Shown: positions 40,513 through 51,519 of the stretch, piece after piece
Position numbering within the stretch: position 1 is the stretch's first letter
Layout: each line of letters opens with the position of its first letter
Source: Gymnogyps californianus
Lineage: Eukaryota; Chordata; Aves; Accipitriformes; Cathartidae
DNA length: 64,000 bases
Direction: 5' to 3'
Assembly (NCBI RefSeq): GCF_018139145.2
Contig: NC_059487.1
Coordinates: forward strand, 8,577,792 to 8,641,791
Position numbers and translations under genes: made by a program
The notes under the pieces: generated by a model
The model's input: the letters and a program-made list of their open reading frames with translations, nothing else
What the model was told of the DNA's origin: nothing
The model's database searches: none

Positions 40513-40722
40513 GCCTCAGGCTAGGTCTACACTACAGACCTCTGGAGGTGTATATCGTGTATGTGAGAGGCGTGAAGAGGTGCATGAGATCTGCTAGGAG
40601 AAACCCATAATGTAGAAACAAATCAGTAAAACAGCCCTTCGCTGGTATGAGTTGTTTCTCGCTGGAAGGATAGTTACATTATATCACGTTTGACTGCACT
40701 GCTTTAGTACAAAGTACCGGCA
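40513..40722. mobile_element. Probable non-autonomous DNA transposon relic
   Basis: Begins CTAGGTCTACACTACAG and ends near CTGCTTTAGTACAAAGTACC, which reads as a decayed inverted counterpart of the start (TTTAGTGTAGAC-like). Internal CpG sites are more frequent than in flanking DNA, for example around 40555-40575 and 40640-40730. The arrangement matches ~200-bp elements with GTCTACACT ends that I recall from turtle and bird genomes. No transposase is encoded. Superfamily not assigned. Confidence 0.42.
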
Positions 40723-43407
40723 CTGCCACAATTACGCTAGAAGCACCTTTGGCTCTATGGCTGATCAGTATTTCTTCCCCGGTAAAGGCCTCTCATTGGA
40801 GGCATAAGTAAGTGTCATCTTACTGCTTTGAAGCCAAGTACCTCAGCAAGCTACAATCAGCGGAACATTCTCCTCTGTTCTGTAATCCATCTGTGATAGC
40901 TGTTTCCCACATCATGATACAAGTTCATTGCATCCCTGACCACTCACAGTCAGCTGCAAAAAAAAAAGCCTCAAAGCTACAGTGTCAAAACTCTTAGAAA
41001 ATTAAAGACATGCTAACAGACAGAACTGACTGCAAGCCCTCCTACTGATCCCAACTTCACCAGCTCAACAAGTTCTTCTGGTTCCACTGAATTTGACCTG
41101 AGAGGTTGGCTGCTGACTGGCTGACACCCCAAGTGCTGTTAAGGGCACGATGTATCCACAGTTATCCCAGACATATTTGTCACAGATCATATAAACTGGC
41201 ATTGTTTCACTGACAATATCCTCAGAGAGGATATACTGAACAATTTTGCTTTGTTTGCTGCTGGTTTCTTCAGAAACGGATGGAAGCCACTGCTACTGCT
41301 CACGTTTTACCTATTTCATATGCTGAGGTATGCATTGTCCTGGACTATTTGCTACTCCAGTCTTTTCTCCATATCCAATTCTGCACTAAAATTTGCTTAT
41401 CTGAAAGGTTAAAAGACTACTTCTCTTCAAACTGTATTGAAGAGAACTGTCTCAGAGATTGTATCATACTGCATGTGAAGAGATCATTCACCTCTGAAAG
41501 AGCTCTCAGCCTCAGACACTTACGGTACACCATTTATAGTACATACAATTACATCCAATAAAGCTGGAGGTTAATTGGTGATGGCAAAGTTATATGCAAG
41601 ACTCACAATCAAATAATCATGCTGGGTCAAGAAAGAAAAACAATTCATGCCAGTCCTACTTAATAATCTTCAAAACAAGATGCAGAAGAAAATGGTATCA
41701 CCATCTGCTTGAGGGACTGGGTGCCATTATTGTTCTCTTCATTATGTTTTTATTACCCAAATCAGAAAAAAAGAGGATCACAAAATATCTTCTTCCGCCA
41801 TTGTCCAAACCAGACTAATCAGATGGATACTGTAGAGCATGACCATGGTTTTTAGAAGCTTGTATTTAAACCCAGACTTTTTCAGCTCAATGCTGCAAAT
41901 GCTTATGTATGTACTTAACTCTAACGCAAATAATCCCACTGATTTCAAAAGCATAGTGAAAGTAATAAAGGTAAGCACATATGTGAATACTTGCAGCATT
42001 AGTCTAGATTAGTGAATTTAGTCACTTATGCAGAACAATGATTTTTATGTATCTTTGGATCCATCTGGCATGAAAAATGGTATAAATGGTATTTACACAA
42101 TACTCAAGAAGTCATACTTTCACTAAGATGCATGAATCCTTTCAAAGAAACAGGTAAATACATCCGAGAATCCAGGTATTCTTCTACAACAGGGTATTGT
42201 GCATCTTTTGGATGCCAAAATAGTTATAACTGTTTGCTACCAAGGGGAGGATTTAAAAGCATGCCTTTATATTCATGCAAGAGTAGCAGCAATTAGCAAA
42301 ATTCATTTAAAAATGTGAATTTTTAAAAATCTGGATTACAGTGTCTTTTAGTTATGAAACAGTAAAACATTTATTATAATAATACTCTATGAGTGCGCAG
42401 ATTTGTTAAAGATTGGGATGCTTAGTACTGTTCTTTACTGTGTCTTATAAAAGAGCCCTGAGTACTATTAGACAGTCCTTAATTCAACAGTTACTGACTT
42501 TATACATCAGAAGGCCTGTTGTGGGCCCCAGCTGGTATACCATGCCGTTGTTCCCTCTTTGGCAGCTCTTGGACCACTGATCCTTCACATAATTCATCAG
42601 TGTATCTTCCATATGTGTATTGATTTATTCCTTATAAATTCAAGAGCGTGCACTGTTCTCCTGCCAAATCTGCGCATTAGCTAACTTTTGTGGATGCTCT
42701 AAACATTCAATTTACTCTTTCTGTACATCCAGCTGTTGAAGAATTCTGTGTAATTAAACTGAAGGTAAGTGTGTACAGTATTGTCATAGAAAGGTTATTC
42801 CAACATGTTAATTTGGTCATTAGAAAGGAGACAGAAACTGATTGCAATAACTAAAACTTCATACAATAGATGCTAGGCCCTGAAAGAAGCTGGCTGAAGT
42901 CACCTGTTCCATTTCAATATAGGTGCAAGATGACTGAAAGCCTCTAAATAAAGACTGTTTCATGTATTCTAGGACTCTGACTGAGTAAGCCTTCCCTAAC
43001 AAAGTGTCCATAGTCCAACTGACCTCACAGATGTTTTCTTCATATCTGATTCCACAATCTTATTATAAATTTCAAAATACTGTCTATTTTGTTGCTAGTT
43101 CTTTATCTTGGTACTCACCATAACAAATACATTACCCCACTTCATTAGTACTTCTTTACGCCATATGCAGAGTGGGTAGAATTTTTTTAAGTATCCAAAT
43201 AGTTTGAAGTTAAATTAAGTTTTATTTCACTTAGACAAGATTTTCTTTTTTTGATAATTTTAACCATGCTATTGGTTTGCTTCCTTTTTTCTGAATTAAG
43301 TAGAGGGAAAATTTAGTGTGTCTGTTTCTACAATGCTGCATAAACTCTCCTAAGTGGAGAATACACTGTTAGCACCACCAACACAGTCAGAGATCTGCAG
43401 TACCTAT
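40723..43407. other. Non-coding unique DNA
   Basis: No gene or named repeat. A short A run lies at about 40959-40968. The frames at 41280-41561 (93 codons) and 41594-41818 (74 codons) show no domain, and codon content follows the AT-rich background. Confidence 0.5.
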
Positions 43408-43727
43408 GAAGAGGGAACTGACCCTGGCTTAGCCTAGAAAAGAGGCAGCCTGGGGGGACCTTCCAACAGCTAAGAGGAGATAACGGAGAACCCAGAGCAA
43501 GGCTCTTTACTGAGGTGCATGGTGGGAGGAGGCAGGGGTCGAAACTGAAACGGGAGCTTCTGACTGGATATATAGAAAAACTTTTTCACTGAGAGAGGAA
43601 TTAAGCACTGGAACAGGCTGTTCAGAGAGGTTAGCAAACTGGTCTAAATTCAATGCTGATTCTGCTTTGAGCAGGAACTGAACTAGAGACTTCGCCAGCT
43701 CCCTTCCAACCTGAATGATTCTGACTC
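43408..43727 (+). mobile_element. CR1 LINE fragment, 3' end, plus strand
   Basis: The plus strand shows CR1 3' landmarks in order: AGCCTAGAAAAGAGGC, GGGGGGACCTTCC, GGCAGGGGTCGAAACTGAAA, AAAAACTTTTTCACTGAGAG, CACTGGAACAGGCTGTTCAG, CTGATTCTGCTTTGAGCAGG, AACTAGAGACTTCGCCAGC, CTCCCTTCCAACCTGAATGA and ending ATTCTGACTC. Spacing is contracted relative to a full CR1 tail, so small deletions have occurred. No frame survives. Confidence 0.87.
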
Positions 43728-46700
43728 AATGACTGTCTGCGTGATAGAGGGTGGGGCTAAGACCTCAGAGACTAAATAAAAATTCTTCAGCTGTCTCTCT
43801 ATTATAGCTCATACTGCTTAAGAACTACAATAAACCAGGATTTGCACATGCTGCCATCAAGAAGGGAACTACTGTGACATGGGTTTAGCTACACTTCATT
43901 CTTTGGGACTAACCGATACAATATAGATCATCTACCACTGAATAAAATATAAATGAGAAAAGCAATGCTACAAAGTTACCTTATTCTTCCTCCTCCTGGA
44001 AGGACTCACACATCAGGAAATGATGAAAACGAACTGGCAGTAAACTGAAGATTAGCTTTCAGTTGAGAGAGACATTTTACAAGAGGATTTTCATAAAAAT
44101 CAGAGCAAAAACTCAGGGCCAAAATTTTATCAGCACTTTGGGATTACTGAATTTACAGCGGTGAATTCTGATTTCAATTGTAATTTTGATCCCTCAGTTT
44201 TGCAAATGTACAGATAAAAGAAGTGTATTGTCATGCAGAGTTAAGGATATATTATTTTTGAAAGAAATGCATACTACATGAGCTCGCAGAAATTTTTATA
44301 ATTTGGCATTTGTCTTCTCTCGCAGTTTCTGAACACTAGATATAACTATTCCAGGCACAGAGTTCTTTCTCTTACTATATTTAGAATTTAGCAGCCAGTA
44401 TGCATTGAATCACATCTTTCTTTCTTCCTTCATGGTTCTAGTGATTATAACCGGTTCTGAACTCGAAGTTTATCACAATATTTTTCCTGAGTTGCTGTAC
44501 ATATTGTGAACTCTCTCTGAAGTTCCTTCTAGTTCTGTTAAGAAACACTGATAAATTTACATTAGCCAGTTGACTGAATATTACACGAAGATTCCTGGCT
44601 CTGAAAGAGGCAACTACAATGTGAATTGAAAAATCCATTCATTCATTCACTCCTTCCCAGCAACATTCCTTGGCCTGGAGCCAGATACCATTTGACGTCA
44701 CGGCTCTAACCAGGAACATAATGTGCTGGCACTGGGACAAAAGTTTTACTATGGAAAAAAACAGCAACAAGTAGAAACTTATCACAGTAGCTGGGGAGAG
44801 TGAGTTAAGAGAATGAGATTGAGGGCAAATCAGCAGAAAATTAAATGAACTATGACAGGCCTAATATTTTGCTTTTGTTTTTCTGCACAGCACCTTCTTA
44901 AGTTAATACTCAAAAGTACTAATCTTACTAACACAAATAGCACACACAGCGGAAAGGTGTCCTTAAATACTTACTACTTCCCATTCTACTTTTTGTAGCA
45001 CTTGCTGAAGTATTACAAAAGGTCCATTCTTTCATGGTTTTTACTTTAAATGATTTGAAACAAAATAATCCAAAGATTTTTTGGCCTGCAATAGCTAGTT
45101 TTGTATAAAAAATCTCAGTTCTGTTTATTTGAGTTAAATATTAAACAGGTCTTTAAGTCGAGACTGAAAAAGTTTGCAGTGTTAATACGCAAAATCCAGA
45201 AAGCAGTTTAAGGACAGAAAAACAATCTTTCCAGTCTCTTCATAGCCACAGTTAAGGTGCTGGGTAAAAAAATGAAGGCCAACAAGTTTCCAAACTTGCA
45301 CAGAAAAAAGTAAAAAAGATAATAAAATATAGAAAAGACTAGGAAATATTTGGATAGCAACAACTGAAATTGCTGCTGCTGGTATGAATTTAGAATGCCA
45401 GACTGACAACCGCCAAACCACACCTGGTGGGGAACAGTAAAAGTTTCCCAGCGTGGCACTCCTGGATCTTGAGGGTCTGCTGAGAGAGTTCAGACCCAAG
45501 TTCACGCTGCAGACTGAAAGAAGGTGCTCCACTTCAAAGTTCCTTTTTAAGAGCTGTGATCCCTGTGGGTGGTGCACTGGAGTGAGATGCCTGTCACTTA
45601 CACTCCGTTTCTGAATTGTCACTCACAAGCAGCCTGATTTTTGGGAAGTACCTTTACCTCTCTATAATTCAGATTTTAAGTAAAAATGGGATTAATGTTA
45701 TTGACTTCCCTTACAAAACACTTCAAGAGCTACTGCTAAAAATTCCATGGAAGAACTAAAATTACTGTTAGTGCTTGTTGTAGTGCTAGATTGTTTTCAT
45801 AACATGAATCCAAAGAGAAACCAGACTGAGGCTTAACAAGCCTCACACATCACACTGAGTAATGGTCACGTTAAAATTTCTGTCACTACTAGATTTAAAC
45901 CTGTGACCTACAGATAAGACTCTGATTCAGATCTGTGGTAAAACTGAGAATCTGTGCAGCTGAGGATGTCCCTCATGGAAAGTACCTCCCATTGGATTCT
46001 CCTTATTGATTCCAGGTAGCGAAATTTCAGGGTTAAGACTGGTTGAAGAGTAGAGAGCACAATCAGAGATCTGAGGTACTATAAAAATATTTAGTGGATA
46101 TTAAAAACTTGTGAAACTACATTGTACCAATAATCAAACTGGCCAATGAAACCTAGCAGAATTTTCTTCTAGAGAATTACCAGACCCCATTCCCCAAAGC
46201 TGTACGTTTTACACTCATCGCTGACTATGTTTTGTTTCCCTCACAACATTTAATTCCATACATTACAAGGACACTTTCCAATCACACCACACTATTAATT
46301 TTATTTAACAAAATTTAGTTTTGTTCATTTCTAACCACATAGTTTATACGTGCAGATCTATTTTCTAAGTGTTTCTAAATTTATTAAGCAACTGATTTAA
46401 AACATGTCTTCAGAGGTTTTTTTGTGTAGAATATTTGTGCAGTTCAAAAGCAGGTATCTGATTCATCGAATTCACTGCTGTACAAGAGAACATTTAGAAA
46501 CAGGACCTAAATGTGTTAAGTATGTCTGATGTAGACTGCTATACATTTACAATGTTTTAATAAATGTGCACAGTGAATATTTAAAAAATCCACTGAAGTA
46601 TTCTTACAAGCTCTACCATTCTTCAGAATACTGACATTTCAAATTATATTGCTTTCAGTCCAAAGCTTTGATAGTCTGAACTTCTTGGACTCAGCATCCA

Positions 46701-49608
46701 AGTACTCAATTACTGTACATGGCATCCAGTGCCTAGTTTTTGGAATCCAAACCTACAATTTATGTCCAGTGTACTAAATGAGATTTTGGCTCAACCCAGT
46801 GCCCTGTACCTGGATAACTTTGAGAACATCAAGAACACAATGCAGGCTTGTACAATTTGTTAGGAACTTGAGTGCTGATTCTGAAAATCATTCTGAAATT
46901 CTAAAAAGCACCTTAGAAAAAAAGAAATAGGTGTTGATTTTAAATGACTGTTCCAGAACCTTCCACAGAATTACACAGAATGGATAATTAGCTGACAGTC
47001 CCAAAGACTGCTGAGCTGATAATGTGGAACTAGGGCCTTCATGAGAATTTTAATAGCACCAAAGTCTTAACTCCTCAATTCTTTTGAGAGTACCAGTCAC
47101 TGATACCAAAGTTGTATCATTCCAGCCATTGGCTTCTAGAAGCTTACAGGAGAAATTTCCTGAACTATCTATAAATCTTATGGTAGTCTAACACAGAATT
47201 AACTTTGGAAAACAGAATTTTTATTTGGCAGATTTAAAATTCAATCCTCAAGAAAATCTTCTTCTGAAGATGTCCATCACCTTCCTGTTTGTTGGAGTTC
47301 TTGGGCTCTTCACAGAAAATGCTGAGTTTCAATTACATTGGAATTTGAGGCCGCTCAGCAAACACCACCAGGCAGCTCTCTATATTTCAGTGCCTCTTTG
47401 AGGACTATATTCCTGTTCAATTCAAAAACAGGAAAGACGTCTTGGGAAATGAGCTAGGTACATCCTTCAGCGGTTTGAAGCTAAACTAGAATCATGCACA
47501 GTACATTGCACATACATTCCAGAAGCCAATTTCACCAATTTCTTTTGGCCTAGGTCATGACCATCAGACTCACAGCATTAGTAAGTGGAGTGTTCAAATC
47601 CCTGTTCAGCTGAATATACCCAGTCATTAGAGACATATCAAGTGGAAAAAGTTCAGAAATATTATGTTTTGTTGAAATCTGGAACTACTTAGGCCGAAAT
47701 TAGACAAATATGGACAATAGCATACCCACTCTGCATGGAAAAAATGCCCTGCCCAAAGTACAGATATCTGTTCCATGGAGAGTTTCAGCAGGGGTGCCAG
47801 CATCTAATAAATCTCTCATATATCTTAGTTTTCTTATTATCTCTGTAACCTGCTAATTAGCAGTAGCAATATAGGCATATTTAACTATGCCAACTGATAA
47901 AATTGAGTACTCCTAAAATACCATCCTGTCTGGTTATGGGACAGTCTCTGTGATGTGAGCTATAAGCTACACCTAGCCACATCTATAAATGTATTAATTA
48001 AAGTGAATTTTTTTCAAGTCATATTATCACTGAGAAATTTATTCTGGCTTCAGAAATGTTAGTCTGAGTTAAAAACTCACAAACCACCTGGGCAGTCTTT
48101 ATGTACCTAAGTTTCAGTGTGTGTTAGACTACCCTAGAGGCACTCTGGCATTCTAGATTTGCACCTTCTCTGACCGTAAGCAAACAGATGTCCACACTGT
48201 GGATCACCCAGTAGGTTAACTCTTCCAGTTGCTCAACTGTTAAGCATCACAGTGCTTAGCACCTCTGGTGTTCTCCCCCTAGTTACCAAAGAGCAGATCA
48301 CATTGCCTAACGTGGAAAAAAATATTTCCTATAAATTTTACATTATTTCATAAAGACAAAATTAAAGGTAGTTGTGAAACACAAGTTTCGTAATCCCATA
48401 ACATTTAAAGCATAATTGTAACATACTTTTTCCATCTCCTTTGTAAGTTCTTCTTATTGACTGCTCTTAGTTTGAGCAATAAAGACTGGATTTTCAAAGT
48501 AGCCACAGATTTATCTCTTAATTTATAATAGATATTCTGCTAGCTTCACATCTCATTAAGCCACTTCTATTTGACCAAAATTTCATTACTGAGCATTTAC
48601 CATTGTTCAGGCAATAGTAACTGTCTTCAGTCTTACATATATGTACTTCTCCCATGCCTGGCTTTACATTGATATAAGCTGCTTCACAGGAGTGAAAAAA
48701 TAAAATTAATACTTCACAAAACTTATTCAATTCAACATTTTCCACAATCTTCTGGACTTTTAAGCTCTAATGCAAAATTCTGACCTCACCTCAGCTGGAT
48801 TTTGCCTGAGAACAGTCTGGATTTTCTCTAATCCCTAAAAAACTGCTCTACTGCAAAAACAATTGGTTGGATGCCACTTGTGAAATCATTAATTTGACAA
48901 GTTCTATGATATTTTGAATAACTTATTTAATGGATTTTCTCTTCTTCGTTATTTACTTGGGATCAATGGCTTATGTGCAGAATGTGCAAACCAAAACACA
49001 AACAAGCCCAAATCTTCTTATTGTCCAAGCACACATTTTTTGGTTTTGGGTGTACACAGCCCCCACTATTGTAACCAACGATATAGCGCCAGAATTTCAA
49101 GCCATTAGGTGGGTCACGCATCCCATGGCATTGTTCATCTGGGTAACACATGTAAGACAAACATGATATGATATCCCAAAGAAGGAAGAGTGAAACCAAG
49201 ATGTATGGTAAGATGATACAAAGGCTAAAAGCTGTGTTTAAACTACTTATGGCAGGACAGGAAAAAATATCTGAGAAAAATCCTGAAGTATCAACATTTA
49301 CCTGCATTCCGGACTGGAATAAACTGAAGACCTTCCACATTTTTTTCCAAGAGGAGAACATGAGCACATAACCCATGTACAGGCAGCCAAATTTCAAACA
49401 GCCATTTCTTTAAGGCACTTCTCTGAGACATAGGAGACAAAAGTTAAAGCGCCTGTTGTGAGTGACAGAGCTAACCACTGGACTTCTTGATTTTCCAAAA
49501 TGGGAGTGTCTCTCACATTCTCTTACTTTGACTAGAAATTCCATTCTGGTTCTCGGATGTTTTTTGTAAAAAGTACAACATGTCCACAAGTGTTTTCTCT
49601 TCTAACAA

Positions 49609-49648
49609 AACAGCATTTTTAGACAGAGAACAGCATTTTTAGACAAAG
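49609..49648. repeat. 20-bp tandem duplication
   Basis: Two adjacent 20-bp units, AACAGCATTTTTAGAC plus AGAG or AAAG, at 49609-49628 and 49629-49648. One base differs. Likely a replication-slippage duplication. Confidence 0.9.
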
Positions 49649-50363
49649 AATGTTTTGCTAAAAAATTCTCAACCAGTACTCAATCATTCTTCTTACAAGC
49701 TTAGCTATATATTTCTATTTCAGTTACAGAAAATAAAACCTTGAACTACAGATTTTTGTGATTCACTGAAATATTGCATGGTGGAATGTATTTCATAGAT
49801 CTGCATGCTTCTTCACTCAAAAATAGTCCAATTTTCTGTGAAGACACTGCCTTTTCCAGCACTTAAAACTGCGCTCTGGCAGCAGAGATTTTTCACCTCA
49901 TAAAACAAGATGTTCTAATATTTGAAAATGCTTTGCTGTAGCAAAAATGAAGTCCCTTTTTCTATCTTAAAAGTTGCTTGTAAAAAAAAAAAAAGGTCAA
50001 ATGACCCTAAAACCAACTGTAAAATAGTTACCCTAAAATTTTATTTTAAAAATGAATATTTGATCTGATTTTGCTGACTCTGAAAGCCACGCACAGTCAT
50101 ACAAAGACATTTCAAAAGGAATTTTGTTTGTTTGCTTCCCTTCTGGAGTTCTTGGCAGTTTTATTAGAACAAATGAATTACTGCTGTAAGGAAATAATTG
50201 TCAAAGTCTCCTAACCTGTAATAAGTGCTCTGTTTCATTTTCATCAAAATCAGCAGCAAACTGCCACAAATGGGAGTACATTATGGGGGCAAAGAATTAG
50301 TAATATTGAATTTATTATCAAGAAGAGAGGTGGAAATTCATACTACTGACTTGTGCACAATCA

Positions 50364-50368
50364 GCTAG
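50364..50368. repeat. Target-site duplication, left copy
   Basis: GCTAG immediately precedes the TG of the LTR and matches ACTAG directly after its CA end (51515-51519) at four of five positions. A 5-bp duplication is usual for ERVL-like (class III) and some other retroviral elements. Confidence 0.65.
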
Positions 50369-50551
50369 TGTGGTGGGTTGGCCCTGGCTGGATGCCAGCT
50401 GCCCACCAAAGCCGCTCTATCAATTCCCTCCTCAACTGGACAGGGGAGAGAAAATATAATGAAAGGCTCATGGGTCGAGATAAGGACAGGGAGATCACTC
50501 AGCAATTACTGTCACGGGCAAAACAGACTCGACTTGGGAAAAAAAAATTAA

Positions 50552-50557
50552 TTTATT
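50552..50557 (-). promoter_or_regulatory. Putative LTR polyadenylation signal
   Basis: AATAAA on the minus strand inside the LTR, followed on that strand by an A/T-rich run and then CCCAAGTCGAGTC. Its position, after the repeat array and before the LTR end, fits an R-region polyadenylation signal if the LTR is minus-oriented. A plus-strand AATAAA also exists near 50585, so orientation is not settled by this motif alone. Confidence 0.4.
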
Positions 50558-50781
50558 ACCAGTCAAATCAGAGTAGGGTAATGAGAAATAAAACCAAATC
50601 TTAAAAACACTTTCCCCCCACCCCTCCCTTCTTCCTGGGCTCAACTTTACTCCTGAATTCTCTACCTCCTCCCCCTCTGAGCAGTGCAGGGGGACGGGGA
50701 ATGGGGGTTGCGGTCAGTTCATCACACGTTGTTTCTGCCACTCCTTGCTCCGCAGGGGGAGGACTCCTCACACTCTTCCCC

Positions 50782-51204
50782 TGCTCCAGCGTGGGGTCCC
50801 TCCCACGGGAGACAGTCCTCCACAAACTTCTCCAACGTGAGTCCTTCCCACAGGCTGCAGCCCTCCACGAACTGCTCCAGCGTGGGTCCCTTCCACAGGG
50901 TGCAGTCCTTCAGGAACAGACTGGTCCAGCGTGGGTCCCCCGCGGGGTCACAAGCCCTGCCAGCAAACCTGCTCCAGCGTGGGCTCCTCTCTCCACGGGG
51001 CCACAGGTCCTGCCTGGAGTCTGCTCCAGCGCGGGCTTCCCACAGGGTCACAGCCTCCTTCGGGCATCCCCCTGCTCCGGCGTGGGGTCCTCCACGGGCT
51101 GCAGGTGGATATCTGCTCCACCGTGGACCTCCATGGGCTGCAGGGGGACAGCCTGCCTCACCATGGTCTTCCCCACGGGCTGCAGGAGAATCTCTGCTCT
51201 GGTG
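50782..51204. repeat. Ten-unit degenerate tandem array inside the LTR
   Basis: Units start with TGCTCCAGCGTGGG-like sequence at 50782, 50828, 50873, 50922, 50970, 51022, 51073, 51114, 51154 and 51195. Most then carry a CCACGGG-type block and a GCAG or TCACAG-type tail. Intervals are 46, 45, 49, 48, 52, 51, 41, 40 and 41 bp, so two length classes are present (about 45-52 bp, then about 41 bp). The last unit is partial. The copies are well diverged from each other, so the array predates this insertion and is part of the LTR consensus. Confidence 0.85.
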
Positions 51205-51514
51205 CCTGGAGCACCTCCTCTCCCTCCTTCTTCACTGACCTTGGTGTCTGCAGAGTTGTTTCTCTCACATCTTCTCACTCCTCTCTCCAGCTGCAATTGC
51301 TGCTGCGCAGTAACTTTTTCCCCTTTCTTAAATCTGTTATCCCAGCGGTGCTACCACTGTTGCCGAAGGGCTCAGCCTTGGCCAGTGGTGGGTCCATCTT
51401 GGAGCCAGCTGGCATTGGCTTTATCAGACATGGGGGAAGCCTCTAGCAGCTTGTCACAGAAGCCACCCTTGTAGCCCCCGCGCTACAAAAACCTTGCCAT
51501 GCAAACCCAATACA

Positions 51515-51519
51515 ACTAG
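51515..51519. repeat. Target-site duplication, right copy
   Basis: ACTAG directly follows the CA end of the LTR and matches the left copy at four of five bases. The mismatch is the outermost base, so a true 4-bp duplication (CTAG) remains possible. Confidence 0.65.

Larger units (their letters stand above)
43728..50368. other. Non-coding unique DNA
   Basis: No supported gene. The 146-codon minus-strand frame at 45182-45622 is discussed separately. Possible ancient tRNA-SINE scraps occur near 47570-47610 and 49430-49480 but are too decayed to annotate. A 20-bp tandem duplication lies at 49609 and a 13-base A run at 49982-49994. Confidence 0.5.
50369..51514 (-). mobile_element. Solitary endogenous-retrovirus LTR
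   Basis: A 1146-bp block with canonical TG...CA ends and short imperfect inverted termini (TGTGGTGGGTTG at the left, CAAACCCAATACA at the right), flanked by GCTAG/ACTAG. It is far richer in GC and CpG than its surroundings. No primer-binding site, gag, pol, env or second LTR adjoins it, so it is a solo LTR left by recombination between two LTRs. I infer minus orientation. On that strand a weak TATA-like TTTAAG (51335-51328) precedes the repeat array, and an AATAAA signal (50557-50552) lies about 180 bp before the far end. I recall this LTR type as widespread in bird genomes; I do not assign a family name. The many long open frames across it on both strands are by-products of its composition and repeats, not retroviral genes. 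Confidence 0.85.

Noticed and set aside
47585..47600. Functional tRNA gene suggested by GTTCAAATCC
   Set aside because: No A box, acceptor stem or cloverleaf could be built around it; at best an old SINE remnant.
50701..51474. 257-codon plus-strand frame as a new gene
   Set aside because: Lies wholly inside the solo LTR and its tandem array; open only because of GC-rich repeat composition.
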